From positions 1,364,001 to 1,428,000 of the forward strand of contig JAVHKY010000063.1 of NCBI GenBank assembly GCA_035079385.1: a stretch of 64,000 bases of DNA, given 5' to 3'. Source of the DNA: Aspidiotus rigidus (Eukaryota; Arthropoda; Insecta; Hemiptera; Diaspididae). The translations under genes and the position numbers were made by a program. The notes beneath the pieces are model-generated. The model ran no database searches. It saw only the letters and a list, made by a program, of their open reading frames with translations, and was not told the DNA's origin. Numbering within the stretch: the stretch's first letter is position 1; each line of letters begins with the position of its first letter. This document shows, piece after piece, positions 20,749 to 31,575 of the stretch.

Positions 20749-21829
20749 TACAGCAGAATAGAGTGTCAGTACGACAAAAATAATAGGTTGTACACCAGCG
20801 TAAATTGACTAACGACAAAAAAAATGAATGTACGTCAAAAATTTATGTATTACGACAAATGAATGTAATCACAACAAAATGTAGGCTTATACAACTAGTA
20901 ATATTATTGTACACCAACTTGGGTACGGCAAAAAATTGAATTTTCACGATTGAAAAGATGCTTCGCGTAATTCATCCAGAACGACAAAAAAACTTCGGAA
21001 CATCGCCAGATCTAATTCATACAGAAATGTATCAAAGAAATGTACTTATCATTAATTAATAAACATTAAAAAAAAGTTTATGAATAAGTAGAGCCTGCTT
21101 CGCTAAAGCTGGTCTCCCCCTTCTACGTTTTTGAGTAGTATTAATTTTGCTTCTAAGGGAGGTACCACCAATTTGAGACGGATTTTCATTCCCAGGTAGT
21201 GCTTGCACGTGTAGGATATTTGCTGAACATAGGACAAGTGCACCCAATGGCCATGCTGATCTTCCATATATTGCACTTGAAGCGAACAAATTCGGTGAAA
21301 TCCACCCATGGCCCTTCTTTATCTTTGTATTCTTGAACAAGGTCAGGTGTTATCGACTCACTTTGCTTGGATGAATGCGTGTAAGACACTTGACTGCCGT
21401 TCCCATCTTCAATTACTTTGTGGTTGGCTGCTGCCCACTGGTGCGCATTTGTCCATTGTTTATTGCAACCCTTGTAGATATCACCTACTCGAACATGTGA
21501 GATCCGACAGACATAGACCTGTACACAACTTTCACTCTCCTCTTTTTGTATTTTAACGTAGTGAACTTTTCTTTGTTTGTGCGATGATGTAATGCAATGA
21601 TGTCATCGGTTGTGGCATAATTTTTCTTGGTGTATTAGAAATTACAGAAACGTAAATGCTATTATTTTGTCTGACTACACTTTTTAGCGTCGTACAAGTA
21701 CTGATAAATTGTTGTTCTGACACGTTAAATTGTCGCATATGATCTGATGTGTTTCAATTAATAAACTGTCGTATGGACAATCTATTTTGTCATAGAGAAG
21801 TTGTTGTACTGACGCTCTATTTTGCCGTA
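20749..21829 (-). mobile_element. TIR element with SWIM-domain gene remnant, about 1.08 kb
   Basis: The ends TACAGCAGAATAGAGTGTCA (20749) and the inverted TTGTTGTACTGACGCTCTAT (21801) match at about 25 of 29 positions. Inside each end there are several TACGACAAA or TTTTGTCGTA words. A SWIM-finger remnant lies in the middle on the - strand. This fits a deletion derivative of a MULE-type transposon. No clear target duplication was found. Confidence 0.65.
21056..21390 (-). pseudogene. SWIM zinc-finger C-terminus of MULE-like protein
   Basis: Three overlapping frames give one broken domain: GCTCPMFSKYPT (first Cys pair), CKHYLGMKIRLKLVVPPLEA (Cys-His pair and following strand) and QKRRRGRPALAKQALLIHKL (basic tail). 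Together they match the SWIM pattern CxCx(n)CxH with the KRRRGRP tail of insect MULE-linked proteins. At least two frameshifts kill it. It is similar in layout to the remnant at 6584-6967. Confidence 0.65.
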
Positions 21830-22194
21830 CAATTATAGTTTTCCCCCGTTATTGTGTTAAGGGGTATCATTTACTTATCATTAGAGGTATCAAGGTATAC
21901 GTACTATTGTAGCATTATCAACTTTATTTGAGACTTGGGCGACCGCCCGGGTCCCCGGCCCCGCTTCCTTTTCTATTGTAAGTGGAACTTCATTGACCTG
22001 TTGCGATACAGAAACGTATGTCAGTCGTACCATACAACCCGGGGGGGGGCGTAATTGCATTGAAATTTTTTGTTTACACACCACATTCAGTCCCGACAAA
22101 ATGGAGGAAAAACCGGAGACATTTTCCCTGGGTCTGTTTTTTTTTCCCGGTGGGGCTACTCGCATCAAAAATTACGCAACCGTTTAAAGAGAAT

Positions 22195-23290
22195 TATCAA
22201 CTGACCGTTAACCGTTTGGCCGATTCAACATAACGGTCAAACTGTCATTAACAGTTATCTGACCGTTATTATTTCGGTCGGATTTGGTTAATCCGCCTGA
22301 TGCCGTGATTCGCCTTCGGGCTTGAGCACGGCCAACTAAAATTAACAGGCCGGAATACTAAACTTGACAACGTATAGTACAAGAGGGTAATTTTACATGT
22401 AAAACGCTTCTCTTATGAAAAAACTGAATCGAACCTTTCTGAAAGGAAATTTGAAGAGCTACAACTTTTCTTCTTTTGAATTTTTCATGAAACCAAATAT
22501 TTTTTGAGATACAGAGGATAAAACGGGGTTTCTCCATAAGCATGTAATGTTAAATAGCCCTCTTGTGCAATGTTGCCAATTTTCAGCATTCTGGTTGGCC
22601 GTGGCTTGAGGCTTTGGCCGTGTCTCTTATGCGGCCATGTTGCAGCTTATGAGCTTGCAGCAGTTTCGAAATGACTACGGAAATACGAAAATTATAAAAT
22701 TCTACATTACAAAAAAAAGAAAGAAAGAAAAAAAAATAGAAAAACATCTGAAAAGGAAAACAAATTTTTGCGAGACGTAAGCAACTACCTATACCTATAT
22801 ATAATTATACATTACGCACGTAAGCAGAGTTTTAAACTTCAAAGTTGTACTCTAGTAGAATTTCTGACTTTTTATTAATTTTCAAAAAAAAAAAAAACCG
22901 AAAAAACAAAGTTTTATCTTATGAGTTACCTATAATTTTTTAAATTTTCACTCATAGTAAGTAGATTCTGTGTCCAGACTTCATAAATTAAATACTTAAA
23001 TATGTACCTATTAAAAACTAAAATAACTAAAATAAAAAGGGCCACGGCTGAGTTCATAAGTCATAACAAATTAACAATGAAGTTATCTACATCCCATTTT
23101 ATTGATTTTACCCATTTGACCGTTGTTTGACCGTTATGACCAAATCATTTTAGGAATAACGGTTATGACCGTTATGACCGATTGACCGCTTCAGAAATTG
23201 GTTGACCATGACCGATAACCGATAACCGTTAAAATTTTGAGGATGACCTGACCGATAACAGTTGACCGTTTCAAATTTTTTCGGTCACAA
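22195..23290. repeat. Repeat bounded by ACCGTTA-word clusters
   Basis: Clusters of TGACCGTTA, ATAACGGTCA and GATAACCG words lie at 22195-22285 and, more densely, at 23110-23290, flanking about 800 bp. This looks like a transposon with repeated subterminal binding sites. No transposase is seen inside. Confidence 0.5.
22380..22565. mobile_element. Small inverted-repeat element (MITE-like), about 186 bp
   Basis: CAAGAGGGTAATTTTACATG at 22380 is mirrored by an inverted, slightly longer version ending CCCTCTTG at 22565. It sits inside the ACCGTTA-bounded repeat. Confidence 0.55.
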
Positions 23291-23376
23291 ACCTTACTCT
23301 AAATCAATAACATTACTCAGGAAAGAATTATAGAAAACAATTTATTTTATTAGTCATCCTTCATGTTTGTCCGGTC

Positions 23377-23479
23377 TTGAAAACAGCGATCAGCAAACAC
23401 AAGGCTGAAAACACAACCTTGGAAGAAATACGAGGTACCATAAAACAAAAGTTACTAAACAAAGTAGCCCAACTTGGGG
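23377..23479 (+). pseudogene. R4/Dong-like LINE, pre-RT segment
   Basis: KTAISKHKAENTTLEEIRGT and IKQKLLNKVAQLG form the helical segment preceding the RT in this LINE group. The frame is cut at 23480 by a MITE and resumes after 23895 with KKGKDDQQFKRN, then KKFLQK. Confidence 0.5.
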
Positions 23480-23895
23480 TGTTGGAAATCCCCACAAGAT
23501 CGGAATTTCTATGGAAGCGACTACTCTTTGAGACCCTTCTTATCTGTATAAAACTTTCTTATATTTTCAGCCTTTTTTTACCTGTCGTATTGTATCATTT
23601 GAATAAGAATACGCAATGTACTAAATATTATATGCATTGATTAACCACGACAGACAAAATAATACTGACAGACAAGTAATACGTTCACTAAATAATTTAG
23701 GAGGTTAAATCTAATAAGTCCGCAAGGATCAGATACGAACTGACTTGAACTGAATTCGACCGTTGTTGCTTGTCAATCTCCGCAATACGACAGGTAAAAA
23801 AAGGCTGAAAATATTAGAACCTTTTATAGAGATAAGAAGGGTCTCAAAGAGTAGCCGCTTCCATAGAGATTCCAATCTTGTGGGGATTTCCAACA
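23480..23895. mobile_element. 416-bp MITE inside the LINE
   Basis: Arms 23480-23592 and 23783-23895 are 113-bp inverted copies with roughly ten mismatches, beginning TGTTGGAAATCCCCACAAGA. The flanks are GGGG (left) and TGGG (right), compatible with a 4-bp duplication with one change. The TGTTG start and 4-bp duplication recall Ginger-type ends, but no coding sequence supports that. Confidence 0.8.
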
Positions 23896-23899
23896 TGGG

Positions 23900-25890
23900 A
23901 CATATAAAAAAAGGTAAAGATGACCAGCAGTTCAAAAGAAATTGAAAAAAATTTTTACAGAAGCATCACCACTGAACAAATGGAAGCTGGAAAGCATCTG
24001 GACCGGACAGAATACAGAATCTCTGGTTCAAGAGAATAAACGCCATCCACGACTCGCTACTGAGGGAATTAAATAAATGCCAAGTAGACCCTGCTGTAGC
24101 CCCAGAAACTTTTACCCGCGGAATCACTTACTTATTAGTTATTACATACCAAAAAAGGGAGACAATAAAGATCTACCCGAATACCAACCTATGGCCCGAA
24201 TACCAACCTGCAGCCGGTCTACCAACGTTTTACAAAATATTCACTGCATGTCTCGCGACTAAGAAAAATGAACACTGTGAGAGGAACAACATACTTGCTG
24301 AAGAGCAGAAGAGCTGTAGAAAAAACATGTACGACTGCAAGGAGAAACTTTTTATAGACCAACTGGTTCTAGAACAAGCAAGAAAGGGACAAAGAAAATT
24401 AAAAACAGCATACATAGACTACCAGAAGGCGTACGTTTCTGTCCCCCATGACTGGCTTATCAAATGCTTAGAGCTGTACAAAATACATTCAACAACAGTC
24501 GTATGTATCCGAATATAAATGAAAAAATGGGTCACCACAGCCCAAATGGTTACAGCAGGTGCAGCGCTCTGCACCCAACCAATAAAAATAAGGAGAGGAA
24601 TATTCCAGGGGGATTCACTGAGCTCTCTCTGGTTCTGTCTGGCAATTAACCCAATGTCAGCTATACTAAACAAAACAAAAAAAGGAATTAATATTAGAGA
24701 CGAAAAACAAACAATATATAACATAACATAACATAACACACCTCATCTATATGGACGATATAAAATTATATGCTATAGACGGGTCAACTTGAATCAAGAG
24801 ATAGAAGTGGTCGTCATGTTTTCTAACGACATATACATGAAGTTTAGCCTGGATAAATGCTGCATACTTGACGCAAAAGGGAACGGAGAAGTTGGAAGTA
24901 ACAAGGATAACATTCCTGAAATGGAACCGCTGGAAACATACAGATATCTCGGAATTGAATCAAATAAGAGTACTGAGCATGAAATTATGAAAGATGAATT
25001 AACAAAAAAGTATGTCAAAAGAATACAACTAATTCTAAAAACTGGTTTAATCAGTGAAAACGTAGTTAAGGCGATAAATACTTATGCTATACCCATAATA
25101 ACGTACTCAGTTGGCATAGTCAACTGGTCAGCTACCGAGGTGGAGGGACTGAAACAAAATGCAAGATTGTTGCTTACTAAACACAGAATCCTTCCCCCAA
25201 GGCTGCACATAGAAAGGCAGACGCTACCAAGGTGTAAAGGAGGCAGAAGCATAATAAGTTTAATGTAGATGCACCAAAGTCAAACAAACAAAATGACCCG
25301 GTACTTCCTCAAAAGACAAGACGTGTCGACACTCCATCAAGCAATTGTACGCTCAGATAAAGGCCTGAGAACGCTGAATCTCAAGCAAGATATTGAAATA
25401 AATGAACCCTATCAAGAGAGAGACAGAGAAGATCGACAGTTACAGCAGTGGATGGAAAAAACAATGCACGGCAGATACTCAGCGGAACTGGCAAACGAAG
25501 AAGTGAATAGAAGAGCGTCACTACTGTGGCTTACTGATGGATTCCTCTAGATCCTGAAACAGGGGGCTGGACAAAGTAATTAAAACGAGAAACTATACAA
25601 AGTACATCATTAAGGATACCACGGTACAAAACGACAAATGCTGAAAGTATGGAGCAGACAGTTAAACCATACAGCACCTGACAGGAGCATGTGGAGCTCT
25701 GGTGGCTGAGGAATACAAAGCTAGACCCGACAGCGTAGCTAAACTCATACCCGCCAGGATGGTCAGAACACACTTTACAGAATATAGACTCAAGCCATAC
25801 TACCAGTACAAACCATCAAAGATTTGCGAAAAAGAAAACATGACACTGTACTGGGACCGAACCAAGCGATTGCCGCAAATATAACCACCG
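23900..25890 (+). pseudogene. R4/Dong-like non-LTR retrotransposon, RT and C-terminal domain
   Basis: RT blocks appear in order with frameshifts: SGPDRIQNLW-like start near 23995, PKKGDNKDLPEYQPMA near 24150, KLKTAYIDYQKAYVSVPHDW near 24400 (motif A), IKIRRGIFQGDSLSSLWFCL near 24580 (motif B), YMDD at 24748-24759 (motif C, intact), and ETYRYLGI near 24935. A 159-codon thumb frame (24789-25268) and a 93-codon frame (25269-25550) follow. The end, EEYKARPDSVAKLIPARMVR and NMTLYWDRTK (25702-25884), matches the C-terminal domain of R2/R4-group LINEs. The zinc-knuckle/restriction-like endonuclease between them is not recognisable. Clade assignment is from family memory. Confidence 0.75.
24717..24738 (+). 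repeat. (ATAAC)n expansion next to YMDD
   Basis: Four ATAAC-type units lie immediately before the codons for HLIYMDD. The run creates a stop in the RT frame. Confidence 0.75.
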
Positions 25891-28440
25891 CGTGAAGACA
25901 ACAATTTCAGAATAATTATCCATTAGAAAAATTGACGAAACAATAAGTCGGAAAACATTTCTCTATAATAATTATTTGTTAGAGAAATTGACAAAACAAT
26001 AAATTAGAAAAAATTGTTTTAGAAAAAAATAATTTTAGAGGTGTTGTTAGAGAAATTTACGATTAGAGAAAATTGTTTTAGAGAAAATGTATTAGAGAAA
26101 ACGTCGTGCAACTTTGATATTATGTATTTTCATCAAAATGCGTCTGCCATTGAGAATTAAAAACCGATGAAACTTGGGAATACATAACTCTTGATTCGGG
26201 TTAATAAGATGGGAAAATTCGATTTGAGAGGCGGCTGCACTCACTATATTCAGGGAGTATATTGACGATTCATGTCAGCATTACTATTACGTACTGCGGT
26301 TATTTTTACAGCTATTCTTTTCCTCATACACTATTATAAGTACATGCATCAATAATTTTCGAGTCGAGTTTGTCAGAAGTGTTTTCAGGTTGAAATTAGA
26401 AATTCGTTGTCGTTTTTTCTATTAGCTACTGCATCAGCAGTGATGTGGTTTAAAGCATACAAAATTGCCGCAAGCGTGTAATATCCCATTGCGTTTCGTA
26501 TGAAATTTGAAGTGAGAAATAGAAAAGTAGTCTCTTTCATCTTCACGGGTACGTATACGTTTTATTGATTGATTTATTCGTATTATTTTTCTGTGCGCTC
26601 GACCGTTCCGTTAATTTAACATTGGACGTAGATGTTAATATCGCGGTTGCACATTTCAATCAGTAGGTATACGCCCCAATATTTATTATGCATTGAATAA
26701 TAGAGCTGATGAACTGCAGAAGTTTCATTGCTACCCCTTCAATTGTACTGCACTCGTACGTATATTACAGAATTTCCCACCCTCACGTTTTTCGTCTGGG
26801 ATGCAGTCCATTCTTTTTCGCCGAAATACGTTCAAAGCAAATTCATGAATAGCGTGTTACGAATGAAACTGATGGAACCCGCGCGCGAATAATAAAACGA
26901 AGGGGAAACACTTCCAATAAGAATGTTCGGAGGATGATAGAAACGAATTCGAGCATACCGTGCTTGATACTTATTATATCGACGACGATATGACCTCCAC
27001 TATCATCGCGCCGCGTCGCCAGTACCAATATAGTTACTCGTGCACAGGTACCCGAAGTCGGTAAAACGATCAACAGAAAAGAGTATACGGTGCGGTACGG
27101 TACGGAAAAGTGGAAGTACGCGCAGGATCGAAAAAAGATCCCGCGGAATTTGTAGAAAACGGTATTCTCGGGTTGTTTATGTACATATACATGCATATCG
27201 GTTCGGCTAAAGCATAATATTCTCAATCATACAAGTAGAATGCGAACATTGTGACGAATGACGTCCTGATATTTCGTGGATGCGAGTGTCGTTAAAATCA
27301 AATGTTATTTATCCGTTTTAGCTTATTTGTTTAGTAATTGTGACTTATAGGTAAAAATTGAATTATCTATTTCGTACCTACGTACTCCGAGATAATTTTA
27401 AGAGTTTTCCGTTCAATTGTCCGAATTTTAATTTTGTTCTTCGGCGTTCTGCATAGAAAAAGTTATTTACGACTTCTTCGTTTATGGGAGCGTAAATTAA
27501 TTTTATCATCCATAATATTGCGGAATAATTGCCCCGTATTTAGATAGTTTGAGCAGTTAATAGTCAATTAGAAAAATTTACGGTTTGCTGTTTACTCGAC
27601 GTTTTTTTCTCTTAAGTTTTTGTTTTCAGATTTTTTGTACTTTTTTATTATTTTTCTCTTCAAAGTAAGTACATTTTGATTTCTATACCGATTATTAAGA
27701 CGTATTAAAAGAATATCAAGTTTTGCGCGGAAACGTGGGGATTTCGGTGTTCACAGATAACTGAGGTATAAGTGGTGGGGGTAATAATCTTGAAAATTTC
27801 GGTTATGAAACGTTCTTTTATTCATTTCTGTGTGCGTTGAAGACATACAAAATTGAATAAATTATTTTCGATGTTTATTCTTTCGTTTTGAAACGTTTTT
27901 TATTCATCTTTTTGCATCATAAATTCAAACTTCAGCCCAATTCAACTAACAAAAATGTAAAGTCAAATTCGAAAATTGTACACAAGAAGTCGATTCATAG
28001 GCTTACAAACGATATTGTATTGAATTGAAGAATCGTAGACTATGAGAATTGGAAACCACAGAAATTTTAAATCATTTAATGCCTACAAAATTATGTTTTC
28101 ATACCATTAGGTATACAAAAATTTCCAAAACTTTGTACACATTGTTTGATTTTATTGTCAAAATTGCTTTATGAAACACAGTCCTCGACTCAACCTGACA
28201 AAAATACGGCACTGTCTAAGATGGTAAAAATAAAGAATCCATCGTTTCCAGGCGGTAAAGATGAATTGTTTTTGGAATCTGGACGCTTCAAATAATTTTC
28301 GGAGCATACTAAATAATGACCTGTGCTGCTTTGCAGAATTAAGGCCGGTTTTACCAATTGAAGTAAAATCGGCGATCAGTTGAACTTGCAGTTTTATCAA
28401 AATCGGCTTTTAAATGTAGATTAATAGATATAAAACTGGG
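25891..28440. other. No gene recognised
   Basis: At 25920-26110 TTAGAGAAA words are repeated irregularly. The rest is AT-rich, without recognisable coding or transposon structure; the 127-codon ORF at 26843-27226 has no known motif. Confidence 0.45.
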
Positions 28441-28465
28441 ATAGTAACTAAATCGTCGATTTTTA

Positions 28466-28870
28466 ACAGGGAACCTGTTTTATGGGGGGCTTTTTGAGAC
28501 ATTTGCCGTGCGTCGTGCGCCGTCCGCCGCGCCGTCCAGCAAAAAACTTAGTAAAATTTCGACTCTCGAGCTATATATGATAGGAGGGGGACTTGGAAAA
28601 ATTTCGACTCTCGAGCTATATATGGTAGGAGGGGGACTTGGAAAAATTTCGACTATCAAGCCATATATGATCGGAATTTTTCCAAATCCCCCTTCTATCA
28701 TATACAGCTCGAGATTCGAGAAAAATTTAGACTATCAAACTATATTATACTAGACTTATAGTACGTCTAGGCCTAGGTCTAGGCTTCCTTGGATTTTCAA
28801 TACCAAATCCCATTTTACTCATAAAACAGGTTCCCTGCGTTCCTCGTTGAACTTCGTTAAGGAAGCCGTC
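28466..28870. repeat. Dispersed repeat family A, with 60-bp tandem units
   Basis: It begins with ACAGGGAACCTGTTTTATGG and ends with the inverted CATAAAACAGGTTCCCTG, followed by CGTTCCTCGTTGAACTTCG. Inside are about three tandem units of ACTTGGAAAAATTTCGACT plus CTATATATGATAGGAGG, and GCCGTCCGCCG words. Related copies lie at 5280-5345, 47750-48470, 54230-54560 and 54820-54870. Confidence 0.75.
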
Positions 28871-30378
28871 GTTTTTTACTGGACAAAAATTGAGATTTCT
28901 GCTTTTGATGAAATCTTTTTCGGACGTTTTTTTCTTTATCTAAGTTTTATTTTGAAACAATCGTCGATTTTCTAGTTGGTAAAACTGGCCCTTAGTAGTT
29001 GATGATAAAATTTGACAATGGGTCCTGGACAGAGTCAATCTGTCATAAGTGGAATATATCCCCATAAGAAATTTAACGAGTTTGATATTTCGGAAATTCG
29101 TTTGGGGCGGAGTTAATCAATGAGTAATGTCAAATATATGTCTCAAAAGCTTTTATTTAAAAGAAAGATTAGCCTGATTAGTACATACGTAGAAGTCGCT
29201 GGTAAACTGGAAACCGGCGTTCAATTTCATCACAAAAATATCTCTGTAAAAATGTACAGAACGAAATCGTGTTTTGATTTTTTAAAAATTTGTGAGAGAG
29301 GCGGAATAATTTAATAAATTATGCCTTATCCGTGGGTCAAAGCTTACCATAAGAAATGTACAGAGCGAAATCGTGTTTTGATACCGTATAATAGATGTTG
29401 GAAAAACTCAATTGAGGAAAACTCGAGAATACCTTGAGAGAGATGGGTGCCTATGCTTAATGGCTCATCTTGGGTGCTAAACAAACAAAATATTAAAATA
29501 AAAATGAAGCAAATCGGTCCCGTAAAACGGCCAGACGGACTGTCACTGGATTATTTTTGAAAGTTTTCTAATAGGTATATAAGATTTTCCAGAAGAAACT
29601 CTTCAGAAAATACCCTACTGTATCAATTTCATAAATTGGATGAAACCTTTACGAGATGACGGTCTACTTGCGACAAAATTCACTATTATAAGTTCAAATA
29701 ATTTAGTAAAATTTCACTCATTATTCTACATGTAACCTTTACACAGGTATGCTGTCGCAGTATACTGTTCTGAGGAACGATTTTCAATAAAAATTTTGGG
29801 AGATTGATTTTCAGAAACATTCTTATCTTTTAGCGACTAGGAATATATCCAGCAGAATACACATTCTAGACTAAGATTTCAACCCGCTGATGATATCATA
29901 AGGCTGGTGTGATTCTTACTAACTTTAAGGACTAAATATAAAGCACGTCATCCATTAAGAGACATAAAGCATACATAATCCTTATTCATTTGGCTCTGCC
30001 AGAAAATTTTCACACTTCATGTAAAACGCAACGAAAACGATTATGTAAACAGCGAAAATGAGAATTCTCACCGAGCCATTACAAAGTACATGACTGTACT
30101 CGTATTATCAGGAGAGGGAATTAGAAAAAATCGAACTGTCTAATCACCTTCACACTGTCCCATATTAGCACACACAGAAATTTTTTCGAAATGGACTGGT
30201 AAAGGGCTTACTTTCCCATTCTGGACTCAAAGAAGTTGTCAAATTACAGTCCTCAATAAAAAAAATTGAGTATATACGTAACACTATAATTAGAGGAAAT
30301 TTAGTATTTTTTTTTTGAAAATTCGCATTTATTACACGTATATATAATGTTTTCTTTCTGACTACAAGCCATTAGTAA
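28871..30378. other. No gene; repeat fragment near 29960
   Basis: The only recognised piece is an inverted copy of the GGCATAGCCAAAT element (CATTTGGCTCTGCCAGAAAA, near 29988). The 64-codon ORF at 29120-29314 is featureless. Confidence 0.45.
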
Positions 30379-30957
30379 TTGAATATGAAGAATTACCTCC
30401 GGAAGGTCCTCTCCGAATCCAGAGCCCCTGAGACTCCAAGAAAGAGGGAAAAAGTTAAATGGCTACGCCTCCCCTATTTGGGTGAACCAACAAGAAGGCT
30501 TTCAACAGAATTGCGTCACTTCGGATACAGAGTCGGGTTCTACCCCCTCTGTACACTTGGTCAACTCAGCCAATTAAAAGATCCTACCGAAAAAAAGAAA
30601 AAATTCGGCATTTATCGAATTTCCTGCGGCGAATGCGATTCATTCTACGTCGGAAAAACAGGCCGAACACTCCAAGGAAGACTTCGGGAACATAAGGCCG
30701 CCTTCGACTCTGGAGAAGAGAAAGCTTCGGCTTTCGCCGCACACTGTATACAAACAGGACACGATTATAATAAATCGTCCTCCTCTATTCTTCACACAGA
30801 AAGTAAGGGGACGTATATTAAACAGACTCCAGGAAGCTGAAATTATTTCTGCTGCCTCTTCGTCCTCCCACAACCTGCTTAATGATTTAGAAGCGACGTG
30901 TGTAAACTCTTTTATCAGCTACTTCTTCAATTACTCACCTATTTACCATCATGTTTA
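30379..30957 (+). pseudogene. Penelope-like element fragment with GIY-YIG domain
   Basis: The frame carries the connector (KVKWLRLPYLGEPTRRLSTE, YRVGFYPLCTLGQLSQLKDP) and a GIY-YIG domain: KFGIYRISCGECDSFYVGKT, then GRTLQGRLREHKAAF with its Arg and Glu-His, then FAAHCIQTGHDY. A frameshift near 30800 moves the tail (LQEAEIISAASSSSHNLLND, ending YFFNYSPIYHHV) to another frame that stops at about 30957. The RT is absent. A good hammerhead candidate follows 58 bp downstream. Confidence 0.85.
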
Positions 30958-31014
30958 AACTCGATTCTATCATCCTCGTTAATCCTCTTTAATGTTCTTA
31001 GTTTACACTCATTT

Positions 31015-31069
31015 AGTATTTGTACCTGATGATGGACGTTCTATTACGCCCGAAACCGGTCGTCGTACT
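31015..31069 (+). ncRNA. Hammerhead ribozyme candidate downstream of PLE
   Basis: CTGATGA at 31026 is followed by stem II (GGACGT, loop, ACGCCC with one mismatch), GAAA, the palindrome ACCGGT and C. Stem I can form AC/GU next to the core and AGUA/UACU beyond an internal loop. The core bases are intact. It is in the same strand and place as in the 18 kb PLE. Confidence 0.75.
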
Positions 31070-31334
31070 CGTTATCGAACCTTTAAACAAAATTTCTACC
31101 TCTTCACTTATATTGTTTTCATATTTTTCAATTTTTTTCAATTTATTTTAATTTTCTACCTCTCGACTTATATTCCGACTTGCTTTGATTTGATTATTTT
31201 ATTTTAACTTCATTTATTTTCAAAATTGCTCGAAAAATTTGTTTTTTAAAAGAATTTGTGATTTTAATGTGTGTTCGATTAGCGAAGAAACTGTTACGTG
31301 CGTGTAATTCTTCGTTTATTTGATTTATTACACG

Positions 31335-31385
31335 TACACAGTGGCGGCCGTTTCGCCTAAACCGGCATCGCCATACAATATATAG
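31335..31385 (-). ncRNA. Degenerate hammerhead of the split PLE
   Basis: On the - strand GATGCC, loop GGTTTA, GGC, then GAAA and CGGCCG resemble a PLE hammerhead with stem III ACGGCCGU. The CUGAUGA box is altered at about three positions and the final U of stem III is C, so activity is unlikely. It lies where the 3' end of the PLE at 33190-33390 (- strand) is expected once the foldback element is taken out. Confidence 0.45.
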
Positions 31386-31575
31386 AAACTATACTAGGTA
31401 ACGAGAGGTAAATGAAGCACCATCAGAAATTGAAGTGAAAAGAACAAACGCGTGTACGTATACGTAAAATTATTGAGATGAGCTATCATCAAGGGAATAT
31501 ATTAGATTGGTCAACGGGGGAGGCGGGTTGGTTTCATTGACGGGGGCAGGAGTCCTCCGAAATCGAATTATTCTT

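Noticed and set aside
28508..28753. 81-codon ORF with repeated KISTLELYMIGGGLG units
   Set aside because: Translation of the 60-bp tandem repeat of family A, not a protein.
29884..29905. CTGATGATATCATAAGG, core-like box
   Set aside because: No GAAA or pairing stem follows.
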